DNA of 64,000 bases from Ornithinibacillus halotolerans (GCF_014637405.1 NZ_BMEY01000005.1:1-64000); one strand, 5' to 3'. Counted from the first letter of the stretch, positions 36,622 to 45,721 are shown. Made by a program: numbers and translations. Notes: a model not told the origin generated them from the sequence alone.

Positions 36622-37220
36622 GACTCATTCACCTTTTCTAAAACTGAAAAAGAATACAACAATGGCATATTCTTTTCAGCATAAGTTTTTAAATCTCGGC
36701 TTATATGTATCGGGTTAATGGTGTATTTTGTCTGGTCAATTTGTTCAATCATTTTTGCCTCTTTAAAAAATAACATTAAGGTACTAATTAGACGTTTAAT
36801 CGTCTCAGGTCTCCATCCATTAACTCGCTCGCTTACACTTGCTTTACCTTCAAAGAAATAATGAAAATCATTACGATACAGTGGTTCCTGTTGTTCATAC
36901 TTATAAACAATAACTTCTATATAAAACTCTAATGCTATTCGATAAACTTGAAGAAAGGTATACAACGTTAATGCCTTTCGATCATAATCATTCGCTCGTA
37001 AAAAGTGCTGTTTCATTTCATCGTCTAAGGAAGCTGCACGATTATAAACCATGTTAAATCTATTTTTTATACTCAAAGGACTTCTTAATTGGAATAAATT
37101 ATTCTCCGTCACTTCTTCTAAAATCTCTTTCTTATTTTTCCCTTGCAGAATAAGATCGATTACTACCGCAATGTCATTCTCTGACCATTTTTCTTTCGTG
37201 AATCCTGCTGAATATTCCAT
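36618..37220 (-). CDS. brxA: BREX protein BrxA (DUF1819)
   Basis: 200 residues. The start EYSAGFTKEKWSENDIAVVI and ENNLFQLRSPLSIKNRF match DUF1819. BrxA of studied type 1 systems is a small helical DNA-binding protein related to NusB-like folds. It is the first recognised core gene of the cluster, 18 bases after a small ORF that probably shares the promoter. Confidence 0.88.
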   Translation of the reverse strand: MEYSAGFTKEKWSENDIAVVIDLILQGKNKKEILEEVTENNLFQLRSPLSIKNRFNMVYNRAASLDDEMKQHFLRANDYDRKALTLYTFLQVYRIALEFYIEVIVYKYEQQEPLYRNDFHYFFEGKASVSERVNGWRPETIKRLISTLMLFFKEAKMIEQIDQTKYTINPIHISRDLKTYAEKNMPLLYSFSVLEKVNES

Positions 37221-37238
37221 TTATTCTATCCCTCCTCT

Positions 37239-37487
37239 CTATTGTGTTTTATTTATTTGGTTGATTACTTTATCAACTACTTCAAGTCTACGTTTTCCAC
37301 ATTGTTGACGAATTATCGTGGTATAACTCCCATTCTTCATAAGTTTATTCGTATTATTTATGTACAACTTTTGAATCAAATCCATCATTGCTACTTCATC
37401 AATTTCATCTTCCCAATATTTATCGATAACTTGGTTAATAGATGCTGCAAGATCACGTTGAGTTCGTTGAAATATTTTAATTTCCAT
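37239..37487 (-). CDS. Small protein at the head of the BREX operon
   Basis: 82 residues, helical, with KIFQRTQRDLAASINQVIDK, DEIDEVAMMDLIQKLYINN and a basic C-terminus RQQCGKRRLEVVDKVINQIN. It resembles the small TIGR04540-type family, but I hold this only weakly. GGTGAC lies upstream of the ATG. It is 18 bases before brxA on the same strand, so it is probably co-expressed and could regulate the operon. Confidence 0.6.
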   Translation of the reverse strand: MEIKIFQRTQRDLAASINQVIDKYWEDEIDEVAMMDLIQKLYINNTNKLMKNGSYTTIIRQQCGKRRLEVVDKVINQINKTQ

Positions 37488-37573
37488 TTAAGAGTCACCT
37501 ACTCTTACTTTTTTTATACTTTATCTTTATTTTATTCTACCACGAAAGTACCATAATAGAATAATAAAATTGA

Positions 37574-37594
37574 GCCGCTACCAAAGGTAACGGC
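37574..37594 (-). terminator. Terminator between the DnaC-like gene and the BREX operon
   Basis: On the minus strand GCCGTTACC, loop TTT, GGTAGCGGC, then TCAATTTTATT. The stem has one mismatch. It separates the upstream helicase-loader gene from the BREX promoter region (37488-37573). Confidence 0.65.
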
Positions 37595-37613
37595 CCATTA
37601 TTAATTGACAGAC

Positions 37614-38465
37614 TTATTCATCTTCAAAAAATAATTTAGCAACTTTATCATTCTCTTGTTTGGATAGGGTGCTACGTACAGATTCTTCAGGCATGGGAAT
37701 TGGAAAAGTCATTTTTTCCACCCGACTCTTTATACGACCGCTTGGGTATTTTCGGTCTAACTCTGTAATTGGCATATTTGAAGTTATAATGGTTGGTTTA
37801 TTATCCATCATTCGTTCATCTAAAATCTGAGTTAAGATTTCTTCCACCCAATCCGTAGTTTTTTCCACACCTAAATCATCCATAACTAAGATATCTGCTT
37901 CAGTTAAAGATCGAATGATATCGTATGAATTTACCTCTTTTTGATGAAAAGTATTCTTCAATTCACTTAATATATTTACCACTGAAATATAAAGTGGATT
38001 TATTTGATATTTCATCATTAGTTCATAGATGATAATGATAGATAATAGTGTTTTTCCTGTACCTTTTGTCTTGCTATAAATGTAGAGACCCTTTCCCATA
38101 TCATTCATTGTTTCAAAAGATTTGATAAATCCAGATGCTACCTTTTGCGCATATTTTGCATGCTTTATAGCATCTTTACTTTGATAATGGTTAACGTTAA
38201 AATCTTCTAAGCTCTTATGATGATATTCTTTCGGAATTCTAGCAGTTTTAATAGAATTTAGTAATTGTCTTTGCTCTCTACACTTGCAAAATGTCATCGC
38301 TTCTGTCCCATCTTCTCTGCGATAATGAATCATACCACTTCCATCACACTCATTATAAATACACTTATTTGACGGCTTAGTGATTTTCCCTGGCTTTTTC
38401 AACGACAAATCACCCATATCGTTCGAAATATTCATCTTCGACATAATCTCCTGTATTCTGTTCAT
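37614..38465 (-). CDS. DnaC-like helicase loader ATPase
   Basis: 283 residues from the ATG at 38465, which follows GGAGG at 9 bases; the longer frame has no such site. A CxxC-type zinc cluster (CIYNECDGSG ... FCKCREQRQ) lies before the AAA+ core, with Walker A KTKGTGKT and Walker B DILVMDDLGVEK, then ITSNMPI and a GRIKSRVEKM arginine-finger region. DnaC/DnaI-like proteins load the replicative helicase; plasmid and phage versions pair with a DnaD-like initiator, as here. It overlaps that gene by about 55 bases. Confidence 0.85.
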   Translation of the reverse strand: MNRIQEIMSKMNISNDMGDLSLKKPGKITKPSNKCIYNECDGSGMIHYRREDGTEAMTFCKCREQRQLLNSIKTARIPKEYHHKSLEDFNVNHYQSKDAIKHAKYAQKVASGFIKSFETMNDMGKGLYIYSKTKGTGKTLLSIIIIYELMMKYQINPLYISVVNILSELKNTFHQKEVNSYDIIRSLTEADILVMDDLGVEKTTDWVEEILTQILDERMMDNKPTIITSNMPITELDRKYPSGRIKSRVEKMTFPIPMPEESVRSTLSKQENDKVAKLFFEDE

Positions 38466-39333
38466 TGTTAACAACCTCCTGAAAAAAATAGTTTTTATGC
38501 GCTTGATCAAAAATATAGTTTGTTACATATCGAAAAGAACGAATTTGATCGTTTTTGTGTTGTGGCTTAAACTGGCGAAAACAATCCTCAATCCATTTCA
38601 GAACTAGGTTAGTGTTCCATTGCTCTTTGACTACTTCTAAAATAGCTTTATAGTCATTAGATGATATTTTGGACTTTCCACTAAGCTTCAAATAAAGTTC
38701 ACATATTTTATTAAATTGTTTAGAATCATTGGATTTCATATCATCATCAATTGACAATGAAGATGATATTTCTGATAAATTATTTGTATTAGTATCTGTA
38801 GTAATCTCTGGTATTGCAGTAATACCTGTGCGTTTCGAAAACTCATTATAATTATTCAACTGTTCAGTATTTGTTTCTCGAGCATCAAAATCTGCGCTTC
38901 CAGTTAACAAATTTTCATCTTCGAAACGGTATCCAATCTTTTTTAAATCTGATGTCACTTTTACTAGATTTACGCGATATTGAAATGTTTTATCCCATCT
39001 ATAGATAGGATTGCTTCTTTTATTTAGATATCCCTTTTTTACCAGTTGATTTATGTGCTTCCGCACTGTATTTACAGATACGCTAAGCATCACTTCTTCT
39101 TTTAACTCTTCTGCCTTCTTATAAATCCATCCATATTTTAGGGAAACATCACCTTCCTTACTGCCATTTTCTAACCTTGTTTTTTCTTCTAGTAAATATT
39201 TACTTACATCCTTGGTACGTTCACTCCAGTAAATAAACTGATTTAGTATGATTGCTTCTTCTGTGCTGCCTGTTAATTTGACGTACTCCTCTTTAATTAC
39301 AGCTCTTTTTAGTTTCTTTTTAATTTCTATCAC
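38410..39333 (-). CDS. DnaD-like/replisome organiser winged-helix protein
   Basis: 307 residues. An N-terminal winged helix (SVNTVRKHINQLVKKGYLNK, about 88-107) fits phage or plasmid replisome organisers. A serine/threonine/asparagine-rich linker follows (about 155-200). The C-terminal domain has ILEVVKEQWNTNLVLKWIED and FRYVTNYIFDQAHKNYFF, like the DnaD C-terminal helicase-contact region. Together with the overlapping DnaC-like gene it suggests a replication module of the island, perhaps used after excision. Confidence 0.75.
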   Translation of the reverse strand: MIEIKKKLKRAVIKEEYVKLTGSTEEAIILNQFIYWSERTKDVSKYLLEEKTRLENGSKEGDVSLKYGWIYKKAEELKEEVMLSVSVNTVRKHINQLVKKGYLNKRSNPIYRWDKTFQYRVNLVKVTSDLKKIGYRFEDENLLTGSADFDARETNTEQLNNYNEFSKRTGITAIPEITTDTNTNNLSEISSSLSIDDDMKSNDSKQFNKICELYLKLSGKSKISSNDYKAILEVVKEQWNTNLVLKWIEDCFRQFKPQHKNDQIRSFRYVTNYIFDQAHKNYFFQEVVNNEQNTGDYVEDEYFERYG

Positions 39334-39898
39334 CTTCCTCTCCGTTTTAATTGAATAATTTTTAGTCCTGTTGCTTTATCAACGATAAAGTCTAAATATT
39401 ATAAAGTGGTGTTTTTCATATTTTAATAGGTTAGATAAAATTTTTTTATAAATTTAAAAAGATCACTACTGAAGCCCAGTAATACCTTTTAAATGAACGT
39501 TATTTAAGTTTGTCAAAAAGATAATAGTCTCTTTTTTCATTTGATCTGTGATTTGATTAGATTGATATATAACTTTAAAAATCCTAAATATAAACATGAC
39601 TCTAAATTGACCGTTTATGACTATTATCTACCCGGTTATAGACAAAGTGTATATTTCTTACATGAGTATCGCTATAATAGTTTCATTAGATTAAAGGAAG
39701 GTCCGTAATCGTATATTTAAAATCTAAATCAACTGAAACATCACATCAGACAATGATTAAATACAACTTCGTATTTCATGAGTTATGGGACAAATGGTAT
39801 AGAAATGGAAATAACAAAAATTTTTCTTTACATAATACTGCAGAAATGCCCAAAATATAGAAGTATATATGAAAAGAATATAAAAGGAGATTTTATTA
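39334..39898. other. AT-rich divergent intergenic region
   Basis: About 565 bases between the DnaD-like gene (minus) and a plus-strand small gene. A small palindrome CTTTATCAACGATAAAG sits near 39374. A plus-strand open stretch (39508-39708) reads YDYYLPGYRQSVYFLHEYRY in part and ends KEGP, but has no credible start, so it may be a remnant. No iterons or DnaA boxes were obvious, so I cannot call an origin. Confidence 0.4.
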
Positions 39899-40156
39899 GT
39901 GAGAGCATTTGATAGAACGGGCTTTTTTATCCACCAGACAACAAAGGTAAGAATACGTAAGTTCTTAGACAAAGGAATAGAGGTATATACCTATTCGAAA
40001 GATGGTAAATTAGGTTTCATACCATATTGTAACTTAGTAACCAATATAGATAATCTTTATGAAGGAAAATCACTTTATGTCCACTTTCTTGGATATAAAA
40101 AACCCCATCTCTTTTTTACCGAAGAGGGAACAGTATTATTTCCTGATCTTCCGTAA
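39899..40156 (+). CDS. Small uncharacterised protein upstream of the recombinase
   Basis: 85 residues from a GTG preceded by AAAGGAGA at 9 bases. The translation RAFDRTGFFIHQTTKVRIRK, EVYTYSKDGKLGFIPYCNLV and LYVHFLGYKKPHLFF looks like a compact beta-rich domain with no membrane segment. I do not recognise it. A terminator follows at 40197-40232, so it is a single-gene unit. Confidence 0.6.
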   Translation: MRAFDRTGFFIHQTTKVRIRKFLDKGIEVYTYSKDGKLGFIPYCNLVTNIDNLYEGKSLYVHFLGYKKPHLFFTEEGTVLFPDLP

Positions 40157-40196
40157 CAGGAATATTAATTAAAGACCAAAATACTACAATTATTCA

Positions 40197-40232
40197 AAGC
40201 TTGAGGAGTTTGAACATACCTCAAGCTTTTTT
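40197..40232 (+). terminator. Rho-independent terminator
   Basis: Perfect stem AAGCTTGAGG (40197-40206) / CCTCAAGCTT (40219-40228), then T6. It terminates the 85-residue gene before the recombinase unit. Confidence 0.85.
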
Positions 40233-40420
40233 GTGTAATTAAAAACTGTAAATGATATAGCTACTCTAAATGATCGATATAAAATTTCAAGTTGCAAAAA
40301 AAAGTTTTTATTTCCTCTTAAAATATCATTTTTTCGCGGTTATCATATTTCAGCAAATGACTAGCCGGCTGTTATTTGTGTGTTTAATCCACAAATAGAT
40401 AAGGGGAGAGTTCATTCATT

Positions 40421-40585
40421 ATGATAAAAAAAGAAATTTTAGATTTTGATAAGCATTACAAACTTAAACTCGCAACAAATAAAGAGTTAACAAAAATAAA
40501 AGGCTATGACTTTCTAAACTTCCTAACAGACTTAATGATTAAATACTCGGATACTTTTATTACTGAATTGGAGGATGAAAGATGA
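40421..40585 (+). CDS. 54-residue protein translationally coupled to the recombinase
   Basis: An ATG at 40421 follows AAGGGGAGAG at about 11 bases and opens MIKKEILDFDKHYKLKLATN. The frame ends in LEDER with the stop overlapping the recombinase start as ATGA. The protein is helical and highly charged. It was too short for routine ORF calling. The overlap argues that it is real and is needed in proportion to the recombinase, perhaps as a directionality or regulatory factor; that role is inference. Confidence 0.65.
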   Translation: MIKKEILDFDKHYKLKLATNKELTKIKGYDFLNFLTDLMIKYSDTFITELEDER

Positions 40586-42078
40586 TAACTAAATATACAA
40601 GAGCATACGCCTATGTTCGTATTAGCACAAATAAACAACTAGATAACACATCAATTGAACAACAAATTGAAGCAATAGAAAAGTATTGTAAGGAAAATAA
40701 TATTATTCTTGTAAAAATATATGTAGAGGAACCCGCATCAGGAGAAAGCTTTTCAAATAGACCTGAGTTTAAAGAGATGTTTTATAACGTTTTCCAAAAG
40801 GAGAATAACATTGATTCCATCATCATATTTAAACAAGATCGTATATCACGTAATTCTTTAGATTCCCAATATATCTTTAGTCGTCTAAAAAAGGCTAACA
40901 AGAACTTAATTTCTATCGCTGATAATATCGACACAAATGATCCTAATTCAAAACTAATCTATCAGATATTAGGTATTATTGCAGAAGTAGAAAAAGATCT
41001 AATCGCCTTCCGTACATCACTAGGTATGGAGAAGACATTTGAAAATGGTGACTTTAACGGTGGAATGGTATTTGGGTACAATTTAATAAATAAGAAATTA
41101 GTAATTGACGAAGATGAAGCAAGAGTTGTTAAATACGTTTTTGATTGTTACTCCAATAAAATGTGGGGTTATCGAAAAATAGCTAGTAATTTAAATATGC
41201 AAGGTATCAAAACCAAAAAGGATAATCATTGGTCAATTACTGCAGTCAGAACTATTCTCAATAATAAAATCTACAATGGTTTTGTTAAATGGAAAGGTAA
41301 ATATAAAAAAGGTAACCATTATCCTATTATCAGTGAAGAGCTTTGGGAAAGAACCCAAAAACTTTTATCACTACGTAGTTATACCCAAGAAAAAATACAC
41401 AATGGCTCCTTTCCATTATCGGGTCTATTAAAGTGTCCTACTTGTGGAGGTGCAATGGTACAAGGGAATGCAAACAAAAAGTACAAATATTACGTGTGTG
41501 GCCGTTTTAAAAACAGTGGTTCTAAAGCATGTAAGTCGAACCTTGTAAAAAAGGAGTATGCGGAACAAGAGGTCTTATCACAGGTTATGAATTACCTAAA
41601 CGATTTAAACCTCTCTGTACCATTACAAACAGTTGTTATGGATAACCTAAAAAGTGAACTTGAACCAATTGAAGAGGAACTTAAATTACTAGAAAAAAAT
41701 TTAAGAGAACTAAAAAGAGAGAAGCAGGATCTCATACAACTTTATACGAAGAAAATAATCGACATTGATACACTTAGTGATGAAATGAAAAGAGTTCAGA
41801 ATCAAGAAAGTGAACATAAGGAATTTAAAATACTACTAACAAATCAGATAGAATTAAAGAATAACAATGACTTATTACCAGTAATTAACCGCATTGCTAA
41901 TGATTTTAATTCATTTTTTAACTTATTAGACGACTTTGATAAGAAAGAATTACTTCGGTTGCTTATCAAAGAAATTCAAGTAAATACTGGAGAAAAGCCT
42001 AAAGATCGAACCATCAAAAAAATAGTCTACGAGTTTGATCAGAAGTTATTTAAAGAGATAAATAATGAACTTGTTTGA
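40582..42078 (+). CDS. Large serine recombinase
   Basis: 498 residues. The resolvase catalytic domain begins AYVRISTNKQLDNTSIEQQ with the nucleophile Ser in VRIST, and contains IIIFKQDRISRNSLD. The recombinase domain follows (WGYRKIASNLNMQGI, about 200), then a zinc ribbon CPTCGGAM ... YYVCGRFK and a long coiled coil (about 340-420). These are phage/ICE/Ccr-type integrases. Because rlmH-like att sites lie to the left, it may be a Ccr-like enzyme, but its clade cannot be told by eye. Confidence 0.88.
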   Translation: MITKYTRAYAYVRISTNKQLDNTSIEQQIEAIEKYCKENNIILVKIYVEEPASGESFSNRPEFKEMFYNVFQKENNIDSIIIFKQDRISRNSLDSQYIFSRLKKANKNLISIADNIDTNDPNSKLIYQILGIIAEVEKDLIAFRTSLGMEKTFENGDFNGGMVFGYNLINKKLVIDEDEARVVKYVFDCYSNKMWGYRKIASNLNMQGIKTKKDNHWSITAVRTILNNKIYNGFVKWKGKYKKGNHYPIISEELWERTQKLLSLRSYTQEKIHNGSFPLSGLLKCPTCGGAMVQGNANKKYKYYVCGRFKNSGSKACKSNLVKKEYAEQEVLSQVMNYLNDLNLSVPLQTVVMDNLKSELEPIEEELKLLEKNLRELKREKQDLIQLYTKKIIDIDTLSDEMKRVQNQESEHKEFKILLTNQIELKNNNDLLPVINRIANDFNSFFNLLDDFDKKELLRLLIKEIQVNTGEKPKDRTIKKIVYEFDQKLFKEINNELV

Positions 42079-42133
42079 CAACTTGCTGGCATTTTACTGT
42101 AGATTTGAACAATTTTTAGTAGGAAGCTCAATT

Positions 42134-42163
42134 AGCAGTCTATTTTCTAGCAAATAGACTGCT
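42134..42163. terminator. Bidirectional terminator between convergent genes
   Basis: Perfect 12-bp stem AGCAGTCTATTT (42134-42145) / AAATAGACTGCT (42152-42163) with a 6-base loop, between the recombinase (plus) and the nucleotidyltransferase gene (minus). Confidence 0.7.
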
Positions 42164-42178
42164 AAAATTATAATCTTA

Positions 42179-42511
42179 TTATTTTCCCTCTTCTACAAAT
42201 GTAGTAGTCAATAGAAACTCTGACTTTAAAGCAGGTTTAATATCATTTAATATGACTAAATCTATCGGCTTCTGAAAGTGATCTTCTAGGCTTATTTTTA
42301 AGTCCATGTAATTATCAAAAGATAAATCCGAGTCGTTAAATTCTACTATTACATCAATATCACTGGATTCTTTTTGTTCATCACGGCTGTAAGAACCAAA
42401 CAAACCAACTCGCTTAACACCGTGTTTATCTCTCCAAGTATTTAGGTTTTTTGATAATTCATCAAGGATTGCTTGTTTCGATAACATATTATCATCACCA
42501 TTTTCCGACAT
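42179..42511 (-). CDS. MNT-type minimal nucleotidyltransferase (solo)
   Basis: 110 residues. The motif VGLFGSYSRDEQKESSDIDV gives GSxxR ... SDxD, with a further acidic residue in the VEF strand, as in MntA antitoxins. MntA enzymes adenylylate and silence the HEPN toxin HepT. No HEPN gene is adjacent here, so the partner is missing or elsewhere. An internal ATG (MLSKQAILDE) could be the true start. Possible orphan antitoxin. Confidence 0.8.
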   Translation of the reverse strand: MSENGDDNMLSKQAILDELSKNLNTWRDKHGVKRVGLFGSYSRDEQKESSDIDVIVEFNDSDLSFDNYMDLKISLEDHFQKPIDLVILNDIKPALKSEFLLTTTFVEEGK

Positions 42512-42696
42512 TGGTTTTTTATTTTCGTTATAATTCCGAACCCATTAACAAATGATATAAGTCCTAATAATACTCTACCATTAATTACACATTCTACTGA
42601 ACCGCAACCAGCCAAATTACTATTAAATTGCTGTTATTCCTGTAAAGGGTGAGATAGTTTAAGTGTATTAATTAAAGCTCCTATAAATAAGGAGCT

Positions 42697-44337
42697 TTAT
42701 CCTGCACAACAAGATAATTTTGATACATCCTTATCAAATGTAAGGGCAGCTAATTTTATTCCCTCTGCCGATGTTAAATATGGAGCAAAGCTTTCTTTTA
42801 AATCCTCTACGGTTAAGCCAAATTTAACGGCTAATGTCGCTGCATAAATCACATCTCCTGCATTTTCAGCTACGATATGAACCCCTAATACTTTTAACGT
42901 TTTTGCATCAGCTACAAGTTTAAATACACCTGTTGTTTCCCTATTTACTATCGCTCTTGGGACTGCATCTAACGGTAATACTGATGTTTTTACTTCATAG
43001 CCTTTTTCTTTTGCTTGTTCTTCCGTTAAACCAACTGTTGCAATCGATGGATTTGTAAATATAACGCTTGGAACAACGGATAAATCTATTTTTTTATTTA
43101 ATCCACCATCTGCATTATCTGCAACAACTCCACCTTCATAGGCTGCTACATACACAAATTGCGGTCCTAATGTCACATCTCCTGCTGCATAAATCTTTTC
43201 ATTACTTGTTTGAGCAAATTCATTTATCAGTATTTCCTTTTGTTTTCCAACATCAACACCTGCAGCACGTAAATTTAAAGAATCCGTATTTGGTTTTCTT
43301 CCTGTTGCAATAAGTAACTGCTCTGATTCAACGACTTTTTTCTTACTGTTTACAGTTAGATAAACCTTTTTTATCTCCCCATCTTGTTCGACACACTCAT
43401 ATGTTGCTCCTTTGATAAGGTGTATACCCTGTTCGATTAACATTTTTTCTACTGTTTCAGAAATTTCCGGGTCATACTCTTTTAATAATCGCTCACTTCT
43501 TTGTATAAGTGTTACTTCTGAACCTAAATGATGGAAGAGTTGCCCAAGCTCAATCCCAATATATCCTGAACCTATCACCGTTAAACGTTTTGGAACTTTC
43601 TTTAATTCAAATAGCGTTGTACTTGTTAAATAATCAACTTTATTAAGTCCAGAAATCGATGGGATAGAAGGAGAGGCCCCTGTTGCAATTAAAAAGCGTT
43701 TTGCAGAAAGTTTTGTTCCATTTACCTCAATTGTATTTTCATCAACAAAGCTTGCTTCTCCCTCAATTAAATCAAATCCATATTCGTCTATTAAATCGAC
43801 ATATTTTTGATTCCGAAGTTCACTCACTAATTCGTTCTTTTGCTTGATTAAAGGAGCCAATTCCACTTCTCCAGCAGATGTTTGTAAACCTATAAACGGA
43901 TTTATCTTAGCTAAATGATTGATTTCCCCTGCTCTAAGAAGGGTCTTGGATGGAACACAGCCAATATTCACACAGGTCCCTCCAATCGTTCCACGCTCAA
44001 TCATTCCTACTTTTGCACCGTATTCAATAGCTTTAATTGCAGCAGAAAAAGCTGCACCACCAGAACCAATAATAAGAAGATCATAATTACCTTTAGTACC
44101 TAACACCACATTTTCTTGTTGTAGTAACTCTTCAATTTCTCCAGTTTGATAATTTGCTTCGTTAATTGCCCTTTTTGCACTTTCAACCTCTATACCATTA
44201 GGCAATTCAAATACTACTTCACCGCGACGGAAATTTGCTTCAGTATTTTTAGCACCTATACTTTCAAGTGCTGACTCTACGTGTTTTTCACAGCCTGTAC
44301 AAGTCATTCCTTCAATATTTACCTTATATTTATTCAT
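42697..44337 (-). CDS. merA: Mercury(II) reductase MerA, copy 1
   Basis: 546 residues. One N-terminal heavy-metal domain ([15 protein letters not shown]) is followed by the FAD pyruvate/disulfide reductase core. [16 protein letters not shown] carries the redox cysteine pair, and the C-terminal KLSCCAG carries the Hg-binding Cys pair. It reduces Hg(II) to volatile Hg(0) with NADPH in the cytoplasm. It lies 24 bases after merR on the same strand. No merT/merP/merE transporter or merB lyase is visible. It is strongly similar to the copy at 61947-63593. Confidence 0.95.
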   Translation of the reverse strand: MNKYKVNIEGMTCTGCEKHVESALESIGAKNTEANFRRGEVVFELPNGIEVESAKRAINEANYQTGEIEELLQQENVVLGTKGNYDLLIIGSGGAAFSAAIKAIEYGAKVGMIERGTIGGTCVNIGCVPSKTLLRAGEINHLAKINPFIGLQTSAGEVELAPLIKQKNELVSELRNQKYVDLIDEYGFDLIEGEASFVDENTIEVNGTKLSAKRFLIATGASPSIPSISGLNKVDYLTSTTLFELKKVPKRLTVIGSGYIGIELGQLFHHLGSEVTLIQRSERLLKEYDPEISETVEKMLIEQGIHLIKGATYECVEQDGEIKKVYLTVNSKKKVVESEQLLIATGRKPNTDSLNLRAAGVDVGKQKEILINEFAQTSNEKIYAAGDVTLGPQFVYVAAYEGGVVADNADGGLNKKIDLSVVPSVIFTNPSIATVGLTEEQAKEKGYEVKTSVLPLDAVPRAIVNRETTGVFKLVADAKTLKVLGVHIVAENAGDVIYAATLAVKFGLTVEDLKESFAPYLTSAEGIKLAALTFDKDVSKLSCCAG

Positions 44338-44361
44338 AATAAAGCTCCTTTCATTAATCTC

Positions 44362-44754
44362 TCATGTTAAAGTTTCTATTATTGGACACGCATGTAATTG
44401 CTTTTCATCAGGACATCGTTGTTTCAAGTCACCTAACATAGTTTCAATTCGTTTTAAATCCTCTATTTGCTTTTGAACTTCCTCTTGTTTTCTAGAAACA
44501 AATTCAAACATATCTTGGCAACGGACTTCATCTTTATCTACAACTCCAAGTAACTTGTAGATTTCACCTAAAGAAAAACCAAGCTCTTGTATTCGCTTGA
44601 TGAATCCTACACGCTTAACGTCATAATCTGAATATAAACGATAACCAGTTTTTGTTCGGGAAGGTTCCTTTAGTAAATTTTTTCGTTCGTAATATCTAAT
44701 CGTCTCTTTGTTAACTCCACATTTATCTGCAAACTCACCAATGCGATAAATCAC
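44362..44754 (-). CDS. merR: Mercury-responsive MerR regulator
   Basis: About 130 residues. I chose the GTG at 44754 (IYRIGEFADKCGVNKETIRY), 6 bases after GAGGTG. A winged helix-turn-helix (KETIRYYERKNLL) is followed by the dimer helix and three cysteines, in EVRCQD, QRCPDEK and HACPII, which match the trigonal Hg(II) site of MerR. It represses, and with Hg activates, the promoter just upstream by untwisting a long spacer. Confidence 0.92.
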   Translation of the reverse strand: MIYRIGEFADKCGVNKETIRYYERKNLLKEPSRTKTGYRLYSDYDVKRVGFIKRIQELGFSLGEIYKLLGVVDKDEVRCQDMFEFVSRKQEEVQKQIEDLKRIETMLGDLKQRCPDEKQLHACPIIETLT

Positions 44755-44772
44755 TATTTTCACCTCAATAAA

Positions 44773-44804
44773 ATTATAAACCATGTACTACAGTACATGG
44801 TCAA
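44773..44804 (-). promoter_or_regulatory. MerR-type promoter/operator
   Basis: On the minus strand a -35 TTGACC (44804-44799) and a -10 TATAAT (44778-44773) are separated by 20 bases, the overlong spacer of MerR promoters. The dyad CCATGTACTGTAGTACATGG (44781-44800) overlaps the spacer. It drives merR-merA. Confidence 0.88.
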
Positions 44805-44963
44805 GTAGATATATATTATTAAAATTTCCCTACTAAAGTATTCTCCTTCAATGAAAAGTGGTTTTTTATTATAAAATTGCCCCCACTAGTAAATGGTTAA
44901 GATAAATTTAAAAAGGTTGGAAGTTCTCCCTACCTTTTATTTCACTTATCAGTCGTTTTATGA

Positions 44964-45203
44964 TTATTGTTTTCCCTTTTTAAAACTCTGATAATTCTTA
45001 TTCCCACCAGACAGGTTAAATACCTCTTTAAAACTCATATTAATTAATACATTCTGAGCCGCATTACCAGTAACACCCTTTTGTTCAAGGGAATAAACAG
45101 CTGATGCAACTCTAGTTAAATCTGGATCGACACTCGGTCCACAAACACCTGTAGAACAACATTTTGCTGGGTCAAACATTTCTACCTTTTTCATCATGAA
45201 CAA
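44964..45203 (-). pseudogene. arsD: Truncated arsD (arsenic metallochaperone)
   Basis: The first 45 residues (KKVEMFDPAKCCSTGVCGPS, DPDLTRVASAVYSLEQKG) are clearly ArsD with the arsenic-binding Cys-Cys and C18-type cysteine. After that the ArsD sequence is replaced by an unrelated 35-residue tail ending NYQSFKKGKQ. Normal ArsD is about 120 residues. It has its own ArsR-like box upstream. It no longer has an arsA partner in the window. It is probably inactive, though the metal-binding tip remains. Confidence 0.65.
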
Positions 45204-45217
45204 CTTCTTTATTGATG

Positions 45218-45236
45218 TATAGTTATATACTTATAT
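45218..45236. promoter_or_regulatory. Possible second ArsR box
   Basis: TATAGTTATATACTTATAT resembles the operator before arsR (47417-47436) in its TTATAT right half and spacing. It lies 15-33 bases before the arsD remnant. Weak evidence. Confidence 0.35.
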
Positions 45237-45286
45237 AGAAACCGAAAAGATAAGGCTTGCGTATCAACATGCCTCATCATTCCCTA

Positions 45287-45706
45287 TTATTCACCTGTTT
45301 CAGCAAATCGCTTAATCCGTTCTCCTATTTCATCCCGAACGCGCTGAAACACTTTCCAAACTTCTTCTTCCGTACCTTCTGCTTTGGCTGGATCGTCAAA
45401 GCCCCAATGTTCACGTTTTACGTGAGGTGGTGTCACTGGACAGCGGTCTTTGGCATCTCCACATAACGTTACCGCCAATGTTGCGGTATTCAAAAATTCT
45501 ACGTCAATTTTCTCTGATTTTTGGTTAGAAATGTCAATTTTAACTTCATTCATTGCTTTTACCGCATTTGGGTTTAGTCCATGTGCCTCAATCCCTGCAC
45601 TTCTAACTTCCCATTCATCTCCGAGATATTTTTTCGCCCATCCCTCTGCCATTTGACTACGGCATGAGTTCCCTGTACATAAGAAATAAATTGTTTTTTT
45701 AGCCAT
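45287..45706 (-). CDS. arsC: Thioredoxin-coupled arsenate reductase ArsC
   Basis: 139 residues, low-molecular-weight phosphatase fold. The P-loop CTGNSCRS carries the nucleophilic Cys and the following Cys15; CGDAKDRCP carries the Cys82/Cys89 relay pair of the S. aureus type. It reduces arsenate to arsenite for export by ArsB. Third gene of arsR-arsB-arsC, 16 bases after arsB. Confidence 0.95.
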   Translation of the reverse strand: MAKKTIYFLCTGNSCRSQMAEGWAKKYLGDEWEVRSAGIEAHGLNPNAVKAMNEVKIDISNQKSEKIDVEFLNTATLAVTLCGDAKDRCPVTPPHVKREHWGFDDPAKAEGTEEEVWKVFQRVRDEIGERIKRFAETGE

Positions 45707-45721
45707 AATTCATTCTCCTTT

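Noticed and set aside
39508-39708. 67-codon plus-strand open frame ending in KEGP
   Set aside because: Protein-like in part but without credible start or ribosome binding site; mentioned in the gap entry only.
39334-39898. Replication origin
   Set aside because: Only one small palindrome and AT-rich DNA; no iterons or DnaA boxes could be seen by eye.
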